From contig QEOQ01000433.1 of NCBI GenBank assembly GCA_010279815.1, forward strand, positions 152,307-185,155: DNA of 32,849 bases. The letters run 5' to 3'. The notes beneath the pieces are model-generated. The model was not told the DNA's origin, did no database searches, and saw only the letters and a list, made by a program, of their open reading frames with translations. Positions 19,032 through 29,028 of this stretch are shown here, one piece after another; position 1 is the stretch's first letter, and the number at the start of each line of letters is the position of its first letter. Origin of the DNA: Brachionus plicatilis. Its lineage: Eukaryota; Rotifera; Eurotatoria; Ploima; Brachionidae. The translations under genes and the position numbers were made by a program.

Positions 19032-19556
19032 CAGTCGACTCTCTTTAATCCGTAACAGATGGGACCGAAAATAACCATTACGGATTAAGTTTTACGGATT
19101 ATCTTTAATCCGTAAACGAATAAAAATCTTAAAATTTTCGGATTAATGAATATAAATTTTGATACAAAATTTTATAGATAACAATTTATAGAAATATAGT
19201 TTAATAAATATTTAATTTTAAAATAAACGGAATAATTTTTAATTTAATTTTTTCTAAAAAAAGAAGAAATAAATGTCTGGTTTAGACTTGATCGATTACC
19301 TCAACTTCGTCACCACATTTTTGGTTGTTTTTTTGAACAATTTCAATTATATCCTGATCTGTTAGGGCCTCGCCCTCGCAGATTTAGAATTAGAATTTTT
19401 TTTTGTTACGAATGGCAAAATAAACCGAACTAAAATTACGAATAAAAGTGATGAAATTTGTATTGAAAGTATTGGAAAGGGGGTAGGGACCGGAGAAAAA
19501 CGTTCGAATGCCGAATTTTACGAATAAAGGAGTTTCGGATTAAAGCGAGTCGACTG
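19032..19556 (-). mobile_element. Pogo/Tigger-like deletion derivative with TA target duplication
   Basis: The left end CAGTCGACTCTCTTTAATCC and the right end GGATTAAAGCGAGTCGACTG are inverted repeats flanked by TA (19030-19031 and 19557-19558). The 525-bp unit contains, on the minus strand at ~19285-19380, EGEALTDQDIIEIVQKNN followed by QKCGDEVEVIDQV and a stop. This is like the acidic C-terminal tail of Tigger-type transposases. The DNA-binding and DDE domains are deleted. CCGTAA words recur subterminally. Confidence 0.75.
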
Positions 19557-19699
19557 TATTATTATTATAAATTTAATTTACACAAATTTTGTTTCTAAAT
19601 TTAAATTGTTTAGCTTGTTGTTAAATTTTTTCAAATAACTATTAAATCAATAACTCTATTCAATTTTAAAAATTTTTTTTATATTTTTAATATATGTAT

Positions 19700-19798
19700 T
19701 TTTTTTAATAATCAATTAAATAAATGAAGTGTAAATCAGTCTCATGAGGCATGGGCACTAGCCTGTTGATTAACCTTGAATATTAAAAAAAAAAAAAA
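19700..19798 (+). repeat. LINE 3' UTR and poly(A) tail (copy 1)
   Basis: ATGGGCACTAGCCTGTTGAT followed by TAACCTTGAA and a 15-A tail. The same block follows the LINE frame of copy 2 at 30003-30075, so this is the true 3' end of the LINE fragment at 18230-18703. Over 900 bp of other repeats have been inserted between its frame and its tail. Confidence 0.75.
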
Positions 19799-19813
19799 GC
19801 AATTACTTGAGAT

Positions 19814-20247
19814 GTCATGTCAAGTTTATTTTCATATTTAAAATTTAAAAATGTACCTTTTTATTGAAATTTAATAAGTTTAAATAATTCAATTTTTTTT
19901 AATGAAAACTTACTTTTAAAGACAAAAAATTTATTGCTTTTAAATTTATAATTTATTTAAGTGGAAAAATAAAAATATTTAAGTTTGAATGAATGGATGG
20001 AAAAGTTATAAATTTGAATTTTTGATTTAACTTAACCTGAATTATTTAAATTTTTAATTGTTCTTGTTAAATAAATTAGAGATCAATCATTTTGATGTTA
20101 ATTTGATAATGAACCATTATTAGAGATAACATGTCTAGTAATGGTAAAGTATTTATTTCTTAAAAATTTTCAAAATCATTGGATTAATTAAGTTTTAAAA
20201 TTTTAAATGATCGCTTTGATCTTAAAATTTGATCTGAAACTACAATT
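19814..20247 (-). repeat. Dispersed repeat, copy 2 (inverted partner 8196-8566)
   Basis: The reverse complement matches 8196-8566 along its length, with an extra ~50 nt around 20145-20195. It directly follows the LINE poly(A) tail. Confidence 0.8.
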
Positions 20248-20673
20248 TGCCATTATATTGCTGCGTGCAAATCGGGAAAGGAACAAACAATTTAAACAGG
20301 ACTTGCCTTGAACATAGAACATTCAAACATCACGTTTCGAATAAATGATCAAAACAATTAAATTGACGACGCTACAGAAAATGGGTATATTATTTATTAA
20401 TTTAAATTTTTTTTTTTAATTTAAATAAATGATATATGAGGATTCAATTTTAACTTGGGTTTCCAATTACTAATACTCTAATGTTTTTTGTTAATTTTTG
20501 ATTTGTACATAAAATTCATTTAAATCTTTTGAAAATAAAATTTCATCACTCTAAAAAATTTTAAACAAAAAACATTCTGTCTTTGATATTTTGATTAATT
20601 TCTATTTTCTCACTAACGATTCCAACTCTTTAAATATTTTTTAAATTTAAAACATTATAAAATTTAATTTAAT
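20248..20673. other. 3' flank of the Argonaute gene
   Basis: AT-rich with a small less AT-rich patch at ~20260-20375. It should contain the Argonaute 3' UTR; no certain poly(A) signal is assigned. Confidence 0.45.
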
Positions 20674-23600
20674 TTACTGTGGAGCTTTTAATGTTGGTCT
20701 AATGTAATCTCGGCCTCTAAATGCAGCCAAGTGGGAATAGTAAGCTGGTGCAGGATATGAAACACTGCGTGGACATCTTGCATACACATGACACAAGTAG
20801 TGTGACAATATTTGAAGCTGATTCATCGAAAATTGATTATCATCATGTAACAAAAAATATCTACATGGTCTACTGGTACCCTTTGAAAAAAATTAATTAA
20901 TGCACAAAATTAGTGTTAAATAAAAATTTGTCAAAAAGGAAGAAAAATTTTTTTATCTATTTACTTGAATTCCTGAATGTGAACACAAAAAGAAATCAAA
21001 CATGTTCTTAGTTACTATATGTTTATCAACTACTGTGCCAGGCGGAACATTTCCTGAATTTCCAGTCTTAAATTAGAAGTAAAAGAGAATAAATTTATGT
21101 GATCAAGTAAATGAATTGGAATACTTGTGGATTAATGGGAAAAAAGCGTGTATTATGACGTTTTTGAACTACAACAAATGTGATTCCTGGCTTATAATTA
21201 GGATGTATTTTAATACAAGCCTCTCTCATTTTGTTCATTTCATGTCTTAGAACCTTTGGACAATTTTAGAATATTTTTTCTAAGACTGCACAAAAATTTA
21301 AATTAGAAATTAATTACTAATGAAAATTGTCCCTCAGACACTCCATCTCTATAGAAAACTATTCTTTTTGGATATCTATTTTCATTTTGTTTGGCAAAGG
21401 CATTAAGTAAATCAAAAAACATTTCATCCATATTATGAATCATTTCGTATGATCGACCTTTTTTACTTATTTGTGCATACAAACGAGCAGCTTAAAATTT
21501 TGAAATTTTTTTTTCAAGTTTAAAATGAATACAAATCAAATCAATGATTGAAAAAAAAAGTACCATAATAGCAGCACTCTTGGTCCAAAGAGCCTACCAC
21601 GGCAGCTATTGATTCGGAATGTTGGCCTGGAGCTGGATGTGTCACATCAGCTCCAAATATCATCAAAGGTCCATCATATAACTGTTGAATATACTTTGCA
21701 AAACTTTTTGTAAATTAAATTTAAAATTTAATTTTTTTAAATTAAAAAAAAAAAAAATTTTACTGTCTATTTTCTCTTGACAACACAAAATTCTTTCCGC
21801 CAACTTTGCAATTAATTTTTAGCAATATATTAGATATTGTCTGATCATTTGTTTTGTTTACATTTTTGTCTTTTACACCTTGAGTCACAATTCCACTAAT
21901 TAATTCTGCTCGAGTTTTGACCATCTTATAGACATTTGCTGTGTCGCCAAAAATAACCACAATCAATTGAATATTTTTATGTTTATCCAATTTTTCCGTA
22001 ACAATTCTTCTTGTCTTAATGTCATCCATTTTTTTTGTCTCATTAATTATTTCAAGTGGTTCATCCATAATAATACCATGCTTTTCTCCAATTTCAATCA
22101 ATTTATTTATAAAAGAATCTAATGCATTATTCTTTACTTTAAAAGCAAAATTCAAAACAATCCACTTTTCAATTTTAATTGATTGATAAAATTTTAAATT
22201 TTCATGATTCCATTGACCTTTTTTTCCGATTGTTTTTGAGGCAATTGTTTGAGTTTTATATTGGACATCTGGTGGTTCGAGTACTCGACCATCAACTTCA
22301 ACCATTCTCAAATTAACATCAATTTTGTATTCTTTTAAAACAGGGTCCTCATTTATATTTGAATTCTCGATCCATTTATTAATGTACTTCATTCGATCTT
22401 TAGCTGGTACTGCAGTTTTAGAAATCATAGTTTGTGTTTCGTTCGCATCCAATTTTCTTTTATTCTTAAGTTCAGTACTACAAAGCTCCATTGGCAAATA
22501 GTTTTCTCTACCTAAGTCAACACATGGCAAATTACCATATGTCAATTTAATATCATAGCGCTCACTCAAATAGTCTGCAACGGAAACAGTTTTTTTTGTT
22601 CCATCTGGCTGCATCCATTCAAACTTATGTGACACTGGATCTGGTCCAAAGCCTGCAAATTTTTTCCAAAAGTCTCCAGTTTTTGTTTTGATTTCACGAT
22701 TTTTATAAGCTTCAACAAATCTATAACCAATGACGCCTTCTTTTTTGTCTGACAAAATGGCATCCCTCAATTTATCTATGTCACTATTTTGGTCAAATCC
22801 ATAGTGATTTTTTGCCAAGGTAATTAAATTTTCGCTAAGAAGAAAAGCAGCATTTGCTGAATCAACATTCCATGTAAGACCTAATTCAGATGGTCTTACC
22901 GAACTGTAGGCACCTTTCCACAAATCCAAGCCAAAGCCTAAATTAAACGTGTCATTTCCTTCTTTAAAAAATGACCTATTCACATTGATACAAGAATAAT
23001 TAAAGTTGTGTGTAACAATTAAATTTAATATTTGAATGTCCAGTGGTTGATAAAAATTTTTTTTAACAGTCACTTGATCAATTAGTGTCAAAGTGATTAG
23101 GAAAAAACTTTTTTCAATTTTAAGTTTATATGATTCACTAGTCTCAAATGGCAATCTAATCAGTGAATACAAATTTTTGCTAAAATTACAGACCATTTTA
23201 TTTTTATATTCACTTGAAAGTTGACTCTGCAGTTCAACAAACACCTTTCTCATTAATCTCTTACTTAAAATTTCTTTTTCTGGCTTTGATTTTCTATTCA
23301 CTTTAACATCGTATTGATAGACTGTAAATGAATCTTTCAAATTCAATCCATAATGGTTGGTTCTAAGCTTAATTGACTGACCTTCGGTACCTCGTGCCGC
23401 TGGTTTGGCTGGAAATTCTTGATTGATTATTTGAGAAGGTTTTGCTTCTTCCTCTTCATCTTTGCTTATCAAAATTGATTCTTGAATTGGCTCAGGCATT
23501 GGTGGAATTTCTGCAGCAACTTTTTTTTTAACTTCTTGTTGAGGTTCTCTGGCTGGTGCAGGTTTACCCCAAGCGAATTTTGTTGGTGTTGAAGCGCCCA

Positions 23601-23715
23601 ATTTGGGAAAGTCTTCTTCTAGTAAAAAAGGCTTTTGGCCTCTTGTTAGTGGCGCCTGAGGCTGCTGATGTCCTCTAACTCTACTTCTGTTTGACCACGC
23701 ACCTTGATTCGACAT
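20674..23715 (-). CDS. Argonaute protein (AGO-type), spliced, slicer residues intact
   Basis: Six coding exons, all minus: 21764-23715, 21564-21703, 21318-21490, 21125-21253, 20965-21066 and 20674-20880. They total 2703 nt, 900 aa, with all phases and GT-AG sites agreeing; introns are 60-84 nt except one of 73 and the first, all small. Domains: disordered Arg/Gly/Pro-rich N-tail (1-112) with GAW and FAWGKP; N domain ~115-255; linker 1 ([16 protein letters not shown]); PAZ ~315-412 (ending NYLPMELC); MID ~480-610, keeping the 5'-phosphate pocket Y596, K600, Q612, K633 and K637; PIWI ~600-895. Catalytic tetrad: D670 (GADVTHP), E713 (YEMIHNM), D746 (YRDGVSEGQ) and H882 (APAYYSHL). It should bind small RNAs and cleave targets. 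Motifs favour the AGO over the PIWI clade, but N, PAZ and the MID start are divergent and the C-terminus ends TLKAPQ, not the usual YFA. Confidence 0.92.
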
Positions 23716-24330
23716 TTTTCAATTTTTAAATTTTCTAAAGCAAAATAAAAAACTTATTAAGTTTTCAAAAAAATCATATTTTATTTATGGATGACTGTAC
23801 AATTTGTTCTAACATCTTTTGAGAATTACTAAGCCAATTGAAAAAACTATTTAAATAAAAAAGCTGCTTAGATTTAATTTTTCAGTTCTTTTTTTTTTCG
23901 AGTTTTATACCTGATGCAAAATTTAGAATTTCACAATCAAAAAAAGAAATATTTGGTTTTGTCACAATATTCCAATCTAATCCAACGAATGAATGTAAGA
24001 TTTTTTTTCATATACTTAAAATTTTATGTTTTTATATTTTATTTTTTTTACTTCCTTTTTTACTTAATTGCGACATCAAATGGTAAATATGGGATATTTT
24101 TTTAGTCTTTTAAAAATTCCAGAACAAAATTTAAAATTAATACTCTTACTGCATAGCCAAATAATCAGTGAAAGAAAATTTTTTTTCCTTATTCACTCCT
24201 TGAAGAGCATAGGCTCATTACTTTTTATTTCCACTCAGGTAGATTTTTTGCCTTTACCCGCCAAGACACTCCTTGCTTTAGCAAGTCTATTCTTAATGTC
24301 TCTGTGAGTTCCCAACTTGAAAAAAATGGG
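23716..24330. other. Upstream of Argonaute; AT-rich
   Basis: On the minus strand an acceptor-like TATTTTGCTTTAG lies ~20 nt before the Argonaute ATG, so a 5' UTR intron is possible. Two + frames (23914-24105, 24068-24307) are hydrophobic T-rich translations without motifs and are not called. A less AT-rich patch at 24240-24320 is unexplained. Confidence 0.4.
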
Positions 24331-25259
24331 GTCTTGCCTGTTATGTGATCAGTTGGTCATATATTATGTGACCAGTGACTTAATGTTGATTTGGTGACCA
24401 GGTATTTTTTCTGACTGGTCACAAATTCACTGGTCACCTAATATGTGACCAAGCAATATTATTATTAAAATAAAGAATTTTTTTTTTTTAAATTTTATTT
24501 TTTAAGTGACCAGTTATTAAATTTATGTGACCAACATTATTATTATATAATAATTTAAAATTAAAAAAACTCAATAAAAAAAATTAGTTATGCATTTTTG
24601 CGATGTGTTGCTTTACACCACGCTCATTTTTCATTAATTTCCCGCACTCCGCGCAACCTATTGGGTTTTTATGTTTGCTAAGAACTTTTTTTACAGCAGA
24701 CTGTGTCGCTTCAGAAGCAATTGGAGCTTCTGATGCAATTTTTGAAATCTTTTCTAATTTAAGTTCATATTTTGAGCTTTTTTTCTACAATTTTCTTTCG
24801 TAAATTTTTGTACAGCAAATATTAAGCCTAAATCTACAAGGTTTTTAAAAAAATTTTTTCATCTTTCTCGTTTTCCATTTTTTCCTAAATAATAGTAAAA
24901 ACTTTTTGATTATTATTAATACAACTTCAATTTACATTATCGCTTAAAAAATTTTCGTATTACATCAACAATAATGAAAAAAAGAAAATCTTGCAAGTAT
25001 AGCTGCAATTGCAATTATTTTACTATATTTTCAATTAAATTTTATTTAGCTTAAAAGAAATTTATGTGACCAAATGTTTATTTAGGTGACCAGGTTAAAA
25101 TTATTTATAAACATTTTTAGCAAATAAATAATTTTGCCTGATCACATATTAGGTGACCAGTGAATATGTGGCCTGTCAGAAAAAATATCTGGTCACCAAA
25201 TCAACATTAAGTCACTGGTCACATAATATGTGACCAACTGGTCACATAACAGGCAAGAC
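24331..25259. mobile_element. Foldback element with GTGACC-array terminal inverted repeats
   Basis: 24331-24460 and 25130-25259 are inverted repeats, about 92% identical over 130 bp by eye, starting GTCTTGCCTGTTATGTGA. The 929-bp element contains 14 exact GTGACC or GGTCAC hexamers: five in the left terminal repeat, five in the right, four inside. Several are arranged as palindromes such as TGGTCACATAATATGTGACC. The flanks GAAAAAAATG (left) and GAAAAATG (right) could be an imprecise target duplication. The interior carries a C2H2 zinc-finger frame on the minus strand. The superfamily is not identifiable from these ends. Confidence 0.8.
24584..24784 (-). CDS. Small C2H2 zinc-finger reading frame inside the foldback element
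   Basis: A 66-codon minus-strand frame, opening after a TAG at 24785-24787 and ending at TAA 24584-24586. It reads ELKLEKISKIASEAP, then SAVKKVLSKHKNPIG, then a single finger GCAECGKLMKNERGVKQH..H, with Cys-x2-Cys, 12 residues, His-x4-His, ending at Asn. There is no ATG at its start. Just upstream, other frames contain ATG and Lys-rich codons (for example MENEKDEKIF), suggesting a frameshift or an upstream exon. It could be part of the transposase (DNA-binding finger) or a captured host fragment. I do not recognise the gene; the finger itself is clear. Confidence 0.5.
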   Translation of the reverse strand, partial: KKSSKYELKLEKISKIASEAPIASEATQSAVKKVLSKHKNPIGCAECGKLMKNERGVKQHIAKMHN

Positions 25260-25545
25260 TCGAAAAATGCTTACTATTTAATAAAATCAAAGAATTTTTT
25301 GATCTTTATTCTCTCAATACTTTAAATTTGATAAAAACAAATTATTTATCCTAAACAAAAATTGTTGATTGAAGGCATCATGATGAAGGTCCATAATTTT
25401 TGTTACTTTAGAGCAGACTCAACATATAGTAGAAGACAATCTTTTTTGGCGAAATATGATTGAAGATGTAAAGGAAATAATATCAAATTGACCGGTACAA
25501 CATGCGAACTTTTTTTACTAAAATTCACACACAACTTGTGTGTTA
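25260..25545. other. Unexplained, moderately complex sequence
   Basis: Between the foldback element and the SOUL right arm. 25365-25495 has less AT-biased composition and reads partly open on + (for example FCYFRADSTYSRRQSF), which could be a decayed transposase. I cannot assign it. Confidence 0.3.
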
Positions 25546-25945
25546 ATCCAAATTCTTAAATTTGTACAAAAATATATATATTAAACAATGATAATTTGTT
25601 TCTTAAAATATTTTTATTTTATTTTGTTTATTATATGTATTTTATATTTAACTCAATTTTAGGCACTTAAAAAAAATTAAAGGATTTTTTTTTAAGTGCT
25701 AAAAATAATAAAAAAAACTAATTAAAAAAAAGAGTTATACTTTATTATTTTTATTGTAAAAAATAATATATATTGTGACGTTACACACGAGTTTACATCT
25801 TTGGTTACATCAAATTTAAATATTTTAATCATTAGAATGAATGCTAAGTTGATCCAGATTCTTATATAAGTAAAAATATTAAAAAATGATAATTTGTTTC
25901 TTAAAATATTTTTATTTTATTTTGTTTATTATATTTATTTTATAT
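25546..25945. repeat. Tandem duplication in the 3' flank of the right SOUL copy
   Basis: 25546-25640 and 25850-25945 are ~95-nt direct repeats (AATGATAATTTGTTTCTTAA onward). The left arm has only one equivalent (~17455-17545). Between them is the AAGTGC...GCACTT palindrome around 25662-25700. Confidence 0.75.
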
Positions 25946-26176
25946 TTTACTCAATTTTTAGTGTGTTGAAAAGTTGACGGTGTTAAGATAAAAATCAAAT
26001 TTAGTGAAAAATTTAGGTTTTATTGATTTTAAAATTTTATTTTAAATATGAAATTATTTTTCTTTTTTCTATTTGACCAATATAATTGATTTTTTACTAT
26101 TGAAAATATTAAAATTTTAGGAAAAAATAAAATAAATAGAATACAAATTTTATTTTAAACAAAACTAAATAAAAAT

Positions 26177-26761
26177 CTACAACTTTTTGATCCAAACTTC
26201 ATTTATTCTGTCGGCAAATTCAAATGGAGAATTGTAACCAGCAGTAATGATTGTTTGAGTGTCGAATTTGTTCAATTGGGAGATAAGCTGTTGTTTTAGC
26301 TGTGAATCGTGTTGCATGTAGTCGTTCATGGATGCAAAACCACCGAATTTTGTTGCAGCTACAGTAAATTCTGGCATGTCAGTCAAAACAGCGTTTCCTG
26401 TTGGAACTGGTGTGTTTACTTGATTAGCTTTTGGAATGTAAAATCTCATGGTAAAAAGACACTTTTGACCATCTAATTTTTTGATTTCGTTGAGCACTGG
26501 GGCTGTCATTTGAATTTTTTGATTTTTGTCATTTTGTCCAGTGATATAGCGGAACAGTCTTCCAAACATGACACTTCGTTCACTGTCCAAGTTTGAGCAA
26601 TCGGCTGTGGTTGAAGTCGACACCCATTTGCTTGCCAAATACTTTCTCATTTCACTTGTGTTGTCAATCGAGCTCAATATCTCATAGTCAGGCTTTTCAT
26701 TGGCCATGCTTTGTTCGATCAAAGTGACCAGAAAGATAGAAATTAATACTTTTGAATACAT
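26177..26761 (-). CDS. Secreted SOUL/heme-binding-family protein, right copy
   Basis: Encodes the same 194-aa protein as 16616-17200, residue for residue: signal peptide 1-20, the MTAPV motif, FGGFASMNDYMQ and the same C-terminal WIKKL. Three silent changes are visible in 585 nt: one in codon 8 and two in the GRL codons of FGRLFRY. The promoter, including TATAAATAG and the 5' leader, is nearly unchanged, so both copies should be expressed with the same pattern. The genes are convergent (3' ends facing), about 9 kb apart, with Argonaute and the transposons between. Sequence divergence in the flanks exceeds that in the gene, which fits strong purifying selection or gene conversion between the arms. 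Confidence 0.88.
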   Translation of the reverse strand: MYSKVLISIFLVTLIEQSMANEKPDYEILSSIDNTSEMRKYLASKWVSTSTTADCSNLDSERSVMFGRLFRYITGQNDKNQKIQMTAPVLNEIKKLDGQKCLFTMRFYIPKANQVNTPVPTGNAVLTDMPEFTVAATKFGGFASMNDYMQHDSQLKQQLISQLNKFDTQTIITAGYNSPFEFADRINEVWIKKL

Positions 26762-26818
26762 TTTGTTTAAAGTTATCTTTTTGTTTAGATCAATATTTTA
26801 GTAAAGAGCAAAGAGATG

Positions 26819-26827
26819 CTATTTATA
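26819..26827 (-). promoter_or_regulatory. TATA box of SOUL gene, right copy
   Basis: Reads TATAAATAG on the minus strand, 58 nt upstream of the ATG, identical to the left copy. Confidence 0.7.
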
Positions 26828-27275
26828 CTATTTATTCACGTTTCATTGTGGTTTCTAATGTTATGCAAGTCGAAATTAAACATGACTTTTTTCAAGTTTA
26901 TGTAATTTTTTTAAATTATGAATCACGTAATGGTATCTAGTTTCTTTTTGTTTTATGGGAAACCGAAATATTTTTGGACAAAATTTTAATCTATGTTGAT
27001 TTAATCAAATTTTAGAAGCCTTAAACCAACAAACATTAATTAAATTCAAAACATTTTTTTTTTTTAGAAAATTAAATGAACAATATTAATTAAATTTTGT
27101 AAAAATTTTAAAATTATAATGATGTCTGACAGTCAACATTTATCTTTCAAAAAATTTTCTTTTTTAAATTTCAAATCATCGCAGTTTTTAAACCAAAAAA
27201 TTCATTTTTTATTTTAAAATTTTGTCAATATTATTTTTTGAAACATTGGAAATCCTTTAATTTATCTTTGGATTC

Positions 27276-27425
27276 ATCATGGATTTTCAATATTATTTTA
27301 AATTAATAAGCCAACTTTTATTTTATTTAATCAAACATATATAAAATTTAGATATTTTCCACCGCTGTTGGACTGCTCATCCTAACTCCTATTTCAAAAA
27401 ATATTTTAAGTCATTTTTATTCATT
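27276..27425. other. AT-rich linker after the SOUL arm
   Basis: Nothing recognised. Confidence 0.4.
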
Positions 27426-27565
27426 TTGGCCGGTAACAGAATATTGGGTCATTGTTGACCCGATCTTGGATGGATAAGGGTTACACGGGTCAAAAATAGG
27501 GGTAGGAAACCGGTTCGATTTGTAAACCGGTTCGTTTTTGGAAGCGGTTTATGATTTTTGGCTCA
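27426..27565 (+). repeat. AACCGGTT-rich block, possible left end of a hAT-like element
   Basis: Contains GGGTCATTGTTGACCCG and then GGGGTAGGAAACCGGTTCGA, TAAACCGGTTCG and GAAGCGGTTT. An inverted counterpart (reading GGGAAACCGGTTCGAAACCG on minus) lies at 30245-30310. AACCGGTT-rich termini are known in hAT-type elements. The exact ends and an 8-bp target duplication are not found. Confidence 0.4.
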
Positions 27566-28047
27566 AAAAAATTTTTTTCTTTATTAAATTTATATTTGGA
27601 TCTTCCTTTTCAACACAAAATAATAACCATTCAACAAAATTTCAAAACGCTCATCAAAAAATGATTTCTTCTCGAAACAAAATTTAAAATTTGAAAAAAA
27701 TATTTTTAGCACAAAAATTAAAAATAAAATAAATGCATTCAACAGAAAAATGGCTTGTTAGGAAAATATAAAAAAATTATTTCAAGATCTTATTTATTCA
27801 AGAACTGTTATAACGTTGAGTTTTTTTCTTTAATCTTCGAAATTACACTTATAAATATTATTAAATAAAATTTAAAAAAATTTATTTTATTATAAATATT
27901 TTTGTGTTGTAAAAAAAAAATTCCTTTAAGAATAATTTTCTAGCACAATTTTTGGTTATTGCTAAAACAAGGTATACCTTTTTTTTACTAAAACACGGAC
28001 CACCCCTTAGAAAACGAAGGAATAATTAAATAAACTTTCTTTAACTG
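27566..28047. other. AT-rich interior
   Basis: Mostly featureless. ACACGGACCACC at ~27993 recurs near the inner side of the right palindrome arm (28819-28829, inverted). Confidence 0.4.
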
Positions 28048-28118
28048 TTTTCTAGGACAAAATTTTACGCTCTTTCACGCGCAATTGAGACCTTAGCTCT
28101 AGGGCTTTTAGTTTTTGC
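28048..28118 (+). repeat. Diverged tandem copy of part of the palindrome arm
   Basis: CGCTCTTTCACGCGCAATTG followed by AGACCTTAGCTCTAGGGCTT resembles 28212-28275 (TGTTCTTTCAAGTGCAATTT, AGAGCTAAGCTCTAGGATCT), about 163 nt further right. This suggests the arm unit was once tandemly repeated. Confidence 0.55.
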
Positions 28119-28120
28119 CA

Positions 28121-29026
28121 CACAGATCTTTAAAATAAAAAAGAACCAAAAAAATTTACGGTTCATTTTTTTTGGCTAGAACCAAAAGCCCGCCTTTCCG
28201 GCGCCTACCATTTTTAGTGCAACTTTTTGTGTTCTTTCAAGTGCAATTTAGAGCTAAGCTCTAGGATCTTTTCTTCGGACTGCACAACCGTTCAAATGTT
28301 TAATTTCAGATATGAAAATGCTTGCATTATTTACTAAAAATTATTTTTTATTTGATACTGAAAAAAATATTTGAAACATCGCACTTTTCAATGTTATATC
28401 AACATTGGATACATTTTGAATTCAAACACAAAAAATTAAACCATATGAAAGTACAACGATTCATTTTAAATACCATAGCGAAAATTTATTTTTAGCTGTC
28501 GATAGGCTTTTATAAGATAATAAAGGAAATTCCGCAAAAAGTTTATAATAATAAATTTTTAATAAAAAATAAAACACTAACGAGAACATTAAACGATAAT
28601 TTTACATGATTTTAAAGCATCAATTTTTTAAAAAAATAATTTCTTGATAATAATCATGTTAAATTTTAACGACATTAAAAAATCAAATTTAGAGTTTCTT
28701 AGCTCAGTTGAAAAAAAAATTGTTAAACTTTTCACACAAATTAGATTTATATATTGCTAGAATCAACAAAGCATGTCAAAATTAAAAGAAAGAAACTTTG
28801 ACGAAAGTTTTTTTTCGGTGGTCCGTGTCCGAAATCCTAAATTTTGGACATTTGAACGGTTGTGCAGCCCGAAGAAAAGATCCTAGAGCTTAGCTCTAAA
28901 TTGCACTTGAAAGAACACAAAAAGTTGCACTAAAAATGGTAGGCGCCGGATAGGCGGGCTTTTGGTTCTAGCCAAAAAAAATGAACCGTAAATTTTTTTG
29001 GTTCTTTTTTATTTTAAAGATCTGTG
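28121..29026. mobile_element. Near-perfect palindromic foldback element (179-bp arms)
   Basis: 28121-28299 and 28848-29026 are inverted copies with two mismatches in 179 by direct comparison, separated by a 548-nt AT-rich loop. Arms begin CACAGATCTTTAAAATAAAA and are much richer in GC than the surroundings (CCCGCCTTTCCGGCGCCTAC). The arms contain the inner hairpin AGAGCTAAGCTCT. No transposase frame is seen. It ends directly against the LINE fragment at 29027. Confidence 0.85.
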
Positions 29027-29028
29027 TT

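Larger units (their letters stand above)
25720..27275 (-). repeat. Right arm of the inverted SOUL duplication
   Basis: Reverse complement of the left arm, including the SOUL gene, its promoter to about 500 nt upstream and ~450 nt of 3' flank. The outer limit is near 27275, where AATAATATTGACAAAATTTT is still shared and similarity is then lost. Confidence 0.85.

Noticed and set aside
23914..24307. Two overlapping plus-strand frames with hydrophobic runs
   Set aside because: The Phe/Leu/Ile-rich stretches come from T runs; there are no flanking splice sites or motifs to support a membrane protein.
26752..26940. 62-codon plus frame beside the right SOUL gene
   Set aside because: Antisense to the SOUL promoter; the mirrored promoter of the left copy shows this is regulatory, not coding.
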